A model generated the notes under the pieces. The model was not told the origin of the DNA and did no database searches. It was given only the letters and a program-made list of their open reading frames with translations. Shown here piece by piece: positions 11,265 through 20,900 of a DNA stretch of 64,000 nucleotides. This DNA comes from Gavia stellata. Lineage: Eukaryota; Chordata; Aves; Gaviiformes; Gaviidae. Numbering within the stretch: the stretch's first letter is position 1; every line of letters starts with the position of its first letter. Location: contig NC_082601.1 of the NCBI RefSeq assembly GCF_030936135.1, positions 44,072,590 to 44,136,589 on the forward strand. The letters are read 5' to 3'. Made by a program: the position numbers and the translations under genes.

Positions 11265-12323
11265 CTACTGCTTTGGGTCAGCCTGGTGAGGCTGCTCGAG
11301 GCTGTCGTTTCGCTGCTGCTGTTTCTGCTCCTGCTTTTTCTTCTCAGCCCGTGCTTTTGCCCTGGTGGTCATTGACCTGGGTCTAGCATCAGGCCTCTCT
11401 TCATCCTGCTGGTGCTTTTTACAATGTTTTTCAAAGGTGGAAAGTTTGGCATATGTCCGGTTGCAAACCAAACAGTGGTACGGCCGCTCCCCACTGTGTG
11501 TTCTCATGTGAAGCTGGAGGTAAGAGGACCTGGAAAAGGCTCGGCTGCAGACCGAGCAGCGGTGAGGCTCGCGTGCCTCGTGGGTCTTCAGGTGCTGCTT
11601 GAGGGACGACGCCTGCTTGAAGGCCTTCCCGCAGGTGGAGCACTTGAAGTTCCTCTCACCCGACTCGAGAAGCTGGTGCGACACGAGGTGGGCAGAGGAA
11701 CGGAAGTTCTTCCCGCACTTGTCACACTTGTAGGGCCGCTCCCCGGTGTGCAGGCGGACGTGGAGGACCAGCCCGGCCTTCTGCGTGAAGGCCTTCTCGC
11801 ACTGCAGGCACTTGAAAGGCCTCTCGCCCGTGTGCACACGACGGTGGGTTGCGAGGTGTGAGGCACGCCCGAAGAGCTTGCCGCAGTCCTCACACTTGAA
11901 GGGCCTCTCGCCGGTGTGGATGGCCTTGTGGCGCACCAGGTGGGAGGACTGGAGGAAGAGCTTCCCGCAGACGGGGCACTGGTACTTCCGCTCGCCCGTG
12001 TGGGAGCGGAGGTGGAGGGCAAGGTGCGACGAGGAGATGAAGGCCTTGCCGCAGAGTGGGCAGGCGTGGGGCCGCTCCCCGGTGTGGGTGCGCTTGTGGA
12101 GGACCAGCCCCGAGGAGAGGGCGAAGGCCTTGGCGCAGACGGGGCAGCGGTAGGGCTTCTCCCCGGTGTGGACCCGGCGGTGCTTGGCCAGGGCGCCGGC
12201 CTGCGCGAAGGCCTTCCCGCACTGCTCGCACCCGTGAGGCCGCTCCGCCTCGGCGGCCAGCGCCAAGCCCCGCCCGCCCCCCGCCCGGGGGCCCGGCCCG
12301 CCCGGCGGCCCCGCCGGCACCAT
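11265..12323 (-). CDS. C2H2 zinc-finger protein, ten fingers, single coding exon
   Basis: The frame has 352 codons plus TAG. The ATG at 12323 sits in an ideal Kozak context (GCCGCCATGG). A short Gly/Pro/Ala leader of about 28 residues is followed by ten tandem C2H2 fingers with TGEKPY/TGERPF-type linkers: HGCEQCGKAF, RCPVCAKAF, ACPLCGKAF, QCPVCGKLF, KCEDCGKLF, KCLQCEKAF, KCDKCGKNF, KCSTCGKAF, RCSVCSRAF and HCLVCNRTY. Finger 7 reads SHQLLESGER, so the second zinc-binding His is replaced by Glu. Finger 8 has a non-standard linker (HEAREPH). The C-terminal tail of about 45 residues is basic and Gln/Lys-rich (AEKKKQEQKQQQ). No KRAB, SCAN or BTB domain is visible in the frame. From family knowledge, it is probably a nuclear sequence-specific DNA-binding regulator with unknown targets. 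The same frame stays open upstream to an ATG at 12716, and that longer start is less likely. I cannot name an orthologue. Confidence 0.88.
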   Translation of the reverse strand: MVPAGPPGGPGPRAGGGRGLALAAEAERPHGCEQCGKAFAQAGALAKHRRVHTGEKPYRCPVCAKAFALSSGLVLHKRTHTGERPHACPLCGKAFISSSHLALHLRSHTGERKYQCPVCGKLFLQSSHLVRHKAIHTGERPFKCEDCGKLFGRASHLATHRRVHTGERPFKCLQCEKAFTQKAGLVLHVRLHTGERPYKCDKCGKNFRSSAHLVSHQLLESGERNFKCSTCGKAFKQASSLKQHLKTHEAREPHRCSVCSRAFSRSSYLQLHMRTHSGERPYHCLVCNRTYAKLSTFEKHCKKHQQDEERPDARPRSMTTRAKARAEKKKQEQKQQQRNDSLEQPHQADPKQ

Positions 12324-12640
12324 GGCGGCGGCCCGCGCGCCGCCGGCGCCCCGCCCCGGAAGCGGCGGCTCGGGCCCTGCCCCGCGCGCATGCGCCGCCG
12401 GCGCGCGGTGGTGACGTGCGGGAAGCGGAGCGCGGGCCGCCGGTCTGGGGCTGCGGCCGCCATCTTCTCCCTCGGCGGGGGGCGGCGGGCCCGGTTCAGG
12501 GCCTGGCAGGCGCCCGGCGGCTCTGGGCAGCGCCCCTGATGCGAGGCAGCTCCGTGTGCTGGCGGCAGAGCTGGCTCCCCTCCCTCCGTCTCTCACGGCG
12601 CCGACCCAGCAGGGCGCTATGTCAAGAGCCACCCTCGGCT
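12080..12640 (-). promoter_or_regulatory. CpG-island promoter of the zinc-finger gene
   Basis: Very GC- and CpG-rich block covering the 5' end of the zinc-finger frame. It contains a perfect NRF1-type palindrome GCGCATGCGC (12386-12395), a CRE-like TGACGT (12412-12417) and a YY1-type AAGATGGCGGC on the minus strand (12456-12466). YY1 sites of this form usually lie just downstream of a TATA-less start site, so transcription probably begins near 12470-12490, giving a 5' UTR of about 150 nt. No TATA box is visible. Confidence 0.7.
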
Positions 12641-13010
12641 TCGCTGGGTGAAATAAGCAGCGGCCTGCTGAGGGGAGGGATGTTACCCACCCTCCCCCCG
12701 GTACGAGCACTTCCATTTGGGTATGGAAAACAGTTAATTCAGGAACGTCCAGGATTGAGGATGTGCAATTGCTTTAATTGCAAAGCAACTGTCATGAGAT
12801 CTGGCAGAAAAAGCTCTGCAGGCATTGAACTGTCCCAAAACACAGGGGAAGACTGCGTACTGTAGCCAAGGTAGTTTTTGGTTGAACAGCGTAAGCTTCA
12901 ACACTCAGCAAGTCGGATTTTCAAGAGCTGTTTTGAAATGTTTAATGTGCTTTTAGTTTTAGATTTACTTTACAAGGCAACTTGTCTCACTGTCATCAAT
13001 ATCTCAATAC
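12640..13010. other. Short spacer between the DIP2A 3' end and the zinc-finger promoter
   Basis: About 370 bases of unique sequence linking the CpG island to the DIP2A poly(A) region. Both genes are on the minus strand, so this is a tandem intergenic gap. No feature is recognised. Confidence 0.5.
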
Positions 13011-13026
13011 AAAAATCTTACAATGC

Positions 13027-13032
13027 TTTATT
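13027..13032 (-). terminator. DIP2A: Candidate distal poly(A) signal of DIP2A
   Basis: TTTATT on + is AATAAA on minus, about 1.66 kb after the DIP2A stop and before the zinc-finger CpG island. It would give a 3' UTR of about 1.7 kb. Confidence 0.45.
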
Positions 13033-13975
13033 TGCTAAAAAACTACAACATTAAAATTGGGGTCAGGTAGTTCTTTCCTTATGCCAGCTGTTTTGTTACG
13101 AGGAGTATCCCATAGTCCACTGCTAGAGGTTGCTGTACTTAAACAATAAGTTACACAAGTTCTGTACATAATTACAGTCATAGCAGAGTATGCAGCTGTA
13201 TAATACACCACAGTAAAACACCATGAGGGCAAAGAGCTACTATATATGAAAGCTTTTTGTTGAAGATTTTATAGTTGATTTAACCAAGAGTCAATTCGAT
13301 ACCCTCTTACCAGGAGACTGACATCCATCTTTCTTAGGCACTGATCCAGGCAGAATTGCCTTGCAGAAAAACCTGGCTCTTTTGCCAAACTCATACATTA
13401 TTAAAAAAATTTTTATGTAGCTGAAAGTCTTTAACAACTCTATAAAAATAAGTATTTGCTAGTCTCGTGCTTACCTTCAAATACATGGAGTATCTGAATA
13501 ATTTCACATTCTCTTTCGGAATTAGGTTCACTGCAGTATTAGATCAGGCAGAAACTTCAAAACCTTAATTAGTCAAGTGTGACTCAACCAACTGGATATT
13601 TCAGCTTGAAGAAAAAAAGTCTGTCTAAATACAACTCTCAAAAAAAAAAAAAGAAGAAAGTTTGTACCATAGCAGATCAAGCTAACTAACACTGAGTATC
13701 TTTTCCATGGTGGGGAAAAAAAAAAAAAATCACTATCATAAGTTTTAGCACAGGATATTCAGGGAAAACATTTTGTAAAACCATGCTTTGCAAACATTTC
13801 TACGAATCATTCAGAGACTATTGGCTTTGGAATGAATTTTCAAATACTTGGCGTTATGCAGGGCAGTAATTAACAGCTAATGCTATGAAAACAAGCAACT
13901 TTAACATGAAGTTAGGACAGCAAGAGCAGTGAAGGCTCCTGCATCAAGTAGTTAAAACTGGATATTAATTTATAT

Positions 13976-13981
13976 TTTATT
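13976..13981 (-). terminator. DIP2A: Candidate proximal poly(A) signal of DIP2A
   Basis: AATAAA on the minus strand within an AT-rich stretch, about 710 nt after the stop codon. Alternative polyadenylation between this and the distal site is possible. Confidence 0.35.
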
Positions 13982-14691
13982 ATAAAGTTTATAGCATTAC
14001 AGAGTCCAGCATGGCACAATAAGTAACCTTGTTACAGTTGCAGTATTTGTTTTTGCTTGGTACAAAAAAGCTGAACAGCAGCATAATTGTTGTTATAGTG
14101 AATCCGGGACTGGAGTGGATTTGTTTCTTCTGAATAGGGATGAGTCAGTGATGTAAAATAAAAAGGCTGCATTTTTAAATCTCTAATATGTGCAAAGTTC
14201 CTTTCAGTACAGTAGAGAATATGGTAGAGATGTGTGCAATCTTGAAAATTACGTCCCAACCCAGATACTGCCAATATATTGCAAACAATCACATGGAGGG
14301 CAAACTCTGAACGGTTACTCACGACTTTCAGAATTATTTCCAAGAGTCCTCCTCACAGCTGGTGTTCTCTCCCCGCCCCGCTTTATGTCCTTTTATGCAG
14401 TGCATCAAGTACTGACATTCATAATTATTGTAAAAAACATTGGTCCATGACAAGTTCTAAGTAAGTTTCCTTCAGGAATTCCAGTAAACTCTCCTTCCTA
14501 AGACAGCTGTAACTGTTACAATGTATTCATGAAAGCAAATGCAATCTGAGAGATGAAGGTCTGTGAAGATTAGTATCTCCATTTTCCTAGGGTCTTCAAC
14601 AGCTTTTAAAAACACAGAAGATGGATTCCAATGTTATTATTCGGAAAGTCCCTTGATTTTGGTGCTTTAGCCTTGATGTGATTTTCTGTTT

Positions 14692-14944
14692 TCACATGTT
14701 GTAAGCAACATAAATAGGATCCAACTGGTCAGCTAAAAATCCGTCTCTCAAGTGCATTCGTTGTTTCTCACCACGGGAATTGATAGGAATAACACCGGGG
14801 TCCACAATGACTACGACACCTACTATGAGATAATGCTCTTCCAGAACCACATTTGTTACCAGCGCCACCAGGTCCAACGCTTCTTGTTCTGAGCCTTCTA
14901 ATTCCACAACCACCACCAGCAAGTTGGTCCATGTAAACACAGCG
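14692..14944 (-). CDS. DIP2A: DIP2A last coding exon (visible exon 30)
   Basis: 253 nt including the stop at 14692-14694. It encodes [20 protein letters not shown] and on to [10 protein letters not shown] and DPIYVAYNM. The acceptor is GCTGACAG at 14945. The open frame continues 5' of it, so the exon edge rests on homology and phase. Confidence 0.97.
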
Positions 14945-17900
14945 CTGTCAGCACGATACAAATATTAATGGTGAGAAAAAAAGATATAGTCAAAGGAAGC
15001 TAGTTATCAGAGACTCACTGGAAAGAAATTTTGTAAGTACTTGAACAATATAATAAATGAGAACAAGTGATACAATAGTCATGTGAAAACATTCGTAAAC
15101 CAAGAGGTATTAAAGCTGTAACTTCTTGGGATATTCTCTGCCACTTTTTTTTAACTGCCCATACAAAATATAAGTAGATCTTTTTCTCTTCTACATAAAC
15201 AATCATGTATTTAAGAGTCCTCTGCACTTGCGTATTGAAACAGGAACCATTAAGATTTCACATTCAGTGTGTGCATACTTGATACCAATGTACTTGTGTA
15301 AATCTTCAGAGATTATTAAAGGAAAGACAAAACCTCCCAAAGATTACAAGTAAACACTACCACTTTGAGACTGAAGAAGACCTACAGCCAAATGGCATAC
15401 CTCATCCATTAGGACCAAATGAGAATAGTATGTGTTAGAAGTAGAGAAGTTAGAGAAGAAGAGTATCCTTGGGATGTGTTTACCACATGCAAGCGTGTAC
15501 ATTCTGACATAGCCAGGGAAGTCAACAACACAACTTGCAAGTGCTCTGCTGCCCCATTCGCGCCCTGCCCTCTCTGTCTTTCAGACTATGAAGATCAAAC
15601 TCTGATAAAGGTGTGGACTGGGTTTTTTGAGTGGTGGAGGCAGGGGAAAGAGGGGCGTTACATTGCAGTTACTCTCACTGCAGTTGTTTCTGAGCAAAGT
15701 TTTGGTGAGTTCACTCTACAGCAAGCTCTCAGTCTAACATGCTGTTCCACAAAGCTTGACTTCTGCTGCTTTAGAAGAAATAAAAGGATACAGAAAAGCA
15801 ATACTGAGGTTCTTACCATTCGGCAATGCTTTTATGTGCTCTTATTACAGAGGTCTCTATATCAATAGGATGGTACCTCATTCCTCTGAGCTCCAGTGTT
15901 TCATCCAAAGAGCCTACCACGTACAGGGCATCATGCCTCTCTGCAATATAGCACAGACATTTAAAACATCAGATTTACAGAACAAACATAGTCATTTGCA
16001 CGTGCTTATTCCTGATGTTTTACGATGTTCCTGGTGCCTCCTAGGAGAAAGAGTCTGTAATACACATCAAGCTCTACCATTTGGGGAGAAGAGAATTAAG
16101 AGGTCATTTAGCACTTCTGCCCATTGACTCCAAGCAAATGAGAACAGACTAAAAAGAAATTCTGGGTCATCCAGTTCTGCCACTTTGCTCACGTAATGTA
16201 ATCTCAGTTCATAAACCCAATCAAAATCCATTGCTAAAGCATCATTTCGTCCCACTATTCTTACCAGAGAACTTCTCTCCTCTGATCGATAGGAACACTT
16301 TTCCAATTTCCAAAGTTAACTTTTTTCTTTTTAAAACCAGCTTATACCCACTTGTCCTCACGCCAGCAATATTCTTCTCAGCTTCTTAAGTTCCCCACAA
16401 TTAACGCAGCAAGAGTAACTCTATCCTCTCCTCAGCCTTAGCTTTGCTAGGTTAAATAAGCTAAGCTCTCCTATAGACCCTTCTTGAAGGACATGCTCTC
16501 CACATTGCCACATTCATCCTGTAACTCCGTTCACTTCAACTTTGCTTTTACTGGCACCCATTTAATAATTCTGCTCAATCGTGTAACTTGAGATGAAAAG
16601 CATGTTGGGAAGCTGCACTGTATTTCACGCATGCTTGCTACGTTATTTCACCACACACAGCCTCTCGAATGCTGACAACCTAAAGGATAACTGACGTTCC
16701 ACAGTGGTAAAAATCTCTATGATGTATGATTTTTCAGAAAGCTACAAGGCACAAAAACTTGCTATAGTATTCTGGTGCCTTGCCACCTGCAACTTCTCTT
16801 TCTTTGTGAGTGTCTGCTCACAGATTCCGATTTCTGTCAACTACTCAAGAACCGGGTGCCATTTCACTTTGAACAGTGACAGAAGGACAATTCCGTCAAA
16901 GCATCCAGTGCAGAACCTTGCACTAAGCAGCAGTACAATGCGCCCTGGAGGTCAGGTAACTAGCCTAGAAAATCAGAGAGGAGGAAAGCAAGGAAAGCTT
17001 AGAGCACCTTGATTGAGCGTTCTTCTGTCATGCTTTACTGGCTCTGAAGGGGAAGATGACATGTGGTAAAAGCTTTTTCAGGGAGCTGGATCGGCTCCCG
17101 CCAATAGCCTGAGACCACCTTCCTTCAGGAACAGAGACTCCAGAGGGGCAGGCCAACACAGAACTGCTCAGTGTACTAAGTAGGCTGAACGGGTGGAGAG
17201 GCCGGGTGCCAAGAAGGGACCCTTCTGTGTAATGGTGGTAGCTGTGGGCTAAGGATACCACACATCTCTGATGAAGACTGTTTCTTTACCAGAATTCACC
17301 TTTTGCTCTCTGATGGCACTCTGACTGTGGAAGAGGGAAGCCTGCACGACACTGCTCTGGAGGAGATGGAATTGAGTGGGCTGCAGGGATTTCTCCAGCT
17401 GGAGCAATAGCATCCACCTTTCTTGTTCTCAAGAGCCCCAGGGAGACTGAATAGCACACCAGCACAGTATGACAGAGGATGACCCTCTCTTAGCAACTAG
17501 GTCCAAAGAGAGTTACGTCACAGACCGTTTCTGAACCCTGGACTGGTATCCACTGCAACAGATGGGGTAGCTCTTCAACGAAAGTCTGCACCTTCAGCAA
17601 ATTCCTCTCCTTGTTCACTCCTCTTCCTTCACATAATGGAGGACAAAGTAGGATGGACATGCATGGTGTCCCCCAAACCGACACCAGAAGTGGGGAACAC
17701 TGCTTTTCTGTCTGGTACCATAAGTGATTACAGGAAATGCAAACGGTGTCTGTGAACCCCCTACAGTTCATTATCCAGTGACAGCAATGAGGGGACACTG
17801 ACACTATCCGTGTAGATACCACCATTCATTTAAGGCCAATCACAGACAATTAGCAATATACATTTGCTAGTAAGTTATAAGCATTCAAACTCCTTTTCTT

Positions 17901-20900
17901 AGGATGTTTAGAGATTACTTTTTTTTTAAGTAAGTATGTGATAATCAAGAGTTATACCTCCTCCATATTCTGTCTCAACAGAAAAAGGAGCAATTTTTCT
18001 CCCATCTGCTTACATTTCTCAAGTTTAGACATCTTGGCTTAGATTGAAAAAATGAGATTAACAATTTATTTTCTATACTGGAAAAATTATGGAGAAGTTA
18101 CTTCTCTAGACCTTTAACTTCTGAAAGGCTGGGGAATCACTAGTATTTGTGCATGTCCTAAAACTGCTGAATGACAACATTATTCATATTCTCTAGACCA
18201 GCACTGAAATACTGCATCCTGTCTGTAAGGAAAGAGGTTCAGAGGAAAAGTGAGTAGGAAGGCTCTAGTGCTTCTAACAAATCTGCTCATATTACTTTGT
18301 GTAAGTGGAAATAAAGGAAAATGAACATGATTTCTAAATCTATCAAAAGGGCATTATGAATTTCTCATTTTGCATGGTTACCCAGTATCATTATAATCAA
18401 TGAATATGTGCAGAGTAACAATTCCTGTTACATTCAGGACTTTTCTCTGATGGAAGTCACACACACACAGAATCACACAGAGTTGCTAAGGTTGGAAAAG
18501 ACCTGTGAGATCATCAAGTCCAACTATCAACTAACACCACCATGCCCATTAAACCATGTCCCACAATGCCTTGTCCACACGTTCCTTGAACACCTCCAGT
18601 GATGGTGACTCCACCACCTCCCTGGGCAGCCTGTTCCAGTGCTTCACCACTCTCTCAGTGAAGAAATTTTTCCTAATATCCAGCCTGAACCTCCCCTGGC
18701 ACAACTTGAGGCCATTTCAAGTCAGGATGAACTTGCAGGACAGCCTACTTTTTGCTAGCTCAACTCACCCTCGGAGCTTCAAACACATGCTCCTGTAACT
18801 ATATTTGCTTTCTCTCACCTCCACTAGCATCAGTAAGTTCTGTTCTGCGCAGAAAGCCAAGGTACCCAGTCCGAGCCCATATGGTCTGAGTGTCTCCAAA
18901 ACTTAAGCGAGCAGTAAAGTGATCAGCGTGCAGTGCTTCTTCTCCATACACTGTGTAGTAACCAGTAGCATTGTGCGGACTACTGACCCATATCTAGGGG
19001 ATTGAAAAAAAAAAAAAAAAATCATTCCCGTATAAACATAGGTTAATTTGCCAGACCCAGGCAGCATCATTTATTGATTTAAAAGATCTGTTCCACTGAC
19101 TTTTTTTTCTTTTGCTCCTAAAATGCCAGGAGTAGTTTTATTAAAATAATTTGTTACCTTCTGCCTCACAGAAAATGATCAGGAAAAAGGAGTTAAAAGG
19201 AGTTTTATACACATGTAATTGGGGATGGTAAAGAGGAAAACCGAACTAGGCATTTGGCTTACTGGAAAGGAACACCCGTTAACGTGCAGTCTTCTATTAG
19301 CTGGGCACCTTGGTATACACAAATCCAGATGTATGTAAAACAAAGATTAAACCAAATAGAAAATTACCTCATTATTACTGTCCACTGATGAAAGTACGTA
19401 AGATATTCACTGCTTCTTCTAGCTGTCAATCAGACAGACTAGTCAACTGATATCACCTGGTACTGGCATGCAGTAGTTGACAGAGGAGGGAGGAAAGCAT
19501 GCAGACATACATACAAGTATGTAAACAGTTCCAGCTCTCTGTGAGTTCATTCACTTGCCATGTTATGTGGCCATCCCACTAAGAGACAGGCATTTATCTA
19601 GCATGATTTAGCTATATATTACATCACTGCTGATAAACAAAGTACAACAGCATCAAAGCTTTACCTCTCCTAAATGCGAGTCTCCCAGAGGTCCCTTGGT
19701 TTCTGTGTGTGCTATGATGACCTTTACCCCTGGAAGAATCTTGAATAAGAAGCAAATGTTTAAAACAGAAGTTAAGAGAACTTGAATTCATCAAAAGAGA
19801 AGTTAATAATGCAGAGCCACAGAAGTCAACAGTCTGTGCAATTCTTCCCCTTCTACTCCTCTCTGCACCATAGATATCAACCATCTCTTCCTACCCAGTT
19901 GTTTAAGCATTTAAACTCTAAGCAGCTATTTTGCAGCTTCAGTGTTGAAGTTTGTTTCACACCTGAAAAATGCCTTCCACATGAAGGCCTCTAATTTTTT
20001 CAGTTGTACCAACATATCCTATCGCTTCACTTCATGCACCCGGCTTCATTTTAACTAGCTGTTCATTTAATGCTCTCTCTAGTGCCTCTCCTAGATATAC
20101 TGTGATTAGTGAAGCTCGTTGCACAGATTCTGTACTGAGATCCCAGGTAAGGGTGATGAGGAGGAAGGATTGCTCTCCATCTCTCACCTTCCCAGACTCC
20201 ATAAGCGGCAGACTGTGTGGAGAACCTCTCTCTACCAAACGCACCCTGAGAAAATAAGAGAATGCATTTGTACAAGGATTTATGAACTTAAATAGAACTT
20301 AAATAGATGTGTTCCAGTATATCCAGTGTTTCCCTACCCTCAGCTGCGCTGACCAAACTGTTAAGCCAGCCAATTACACTCAGTCATTCCCAATGCGGTA
20401 AGACAGTTAAGAGTTTCTAGCTGTCTTCAAGTCTACCATATTAGCATTCCCATAGACCGCGTTTCTTTCAAGAATCAGAAATTCAGCACTCTGGAGAGAT
20501 GAGTAACTTTTTCCAGCAGAGCTCTAAGGTTGCAGTTCCATCAGCATTTTACATTCACCTTCTTTGTTGGACTCTCCCGGACCTCTGCTTGCCACACTGA
20601 ACCATGGCAAAGCGTCAGTAGGAATTACAAAAAGTGAAGAGCAAGCAGCCTAAATGGAATTAGGTGACACTATGCAGCCCATTAGTAGCATAACTTAGGA
20701 AGATAGTACATTTGCAGAAGGAACAAGAATCCAGTGCAGTAGGAGAGGCATACAAGAGAAAAGGCTCCTATACATCATGTTGTATTACACTATCCCTACA
20801 CCCATAGGCTACAACTGCTTAACACAGCGGCAGCTTTGAGGCTACGTCTGAACTTATTTTTAACAGGAATATCTACCACGCAAGTCATAGTGATATATTA

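Larger units (their letters stand above)
13010..14691 (-). other. DIP2A: Probable DIP2A 3' UTR
   Basis: AT-rich non-coding sequence following the stop codon (14692-14694), free of recognisable repeats. The end is set by the distal AATAAA. Confidence 0.5.

Noticed and set aside
11588-12463. 291-codon minus-strand frame rich in Ser, Pro, Arg
   Set aside because: A shifted-frame shadow of the zinc-finger array. The repetitive SSTSAPTPGSGPT pattern mirrors the finger repeats.
11916-12865. Long + strand frames across the zinc-finger gene and CpG island
   Set aside because: Antisense shadows of the finger array and GC-rich promoter, with no domain.
17028-17825. Series of minus-strand frames in a GC-richer patch of a DIP2A intron
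   Set aside because: They do not match any missing DIP2A segment (the exon chain is complete) and no mobile-element motif could be recognised.
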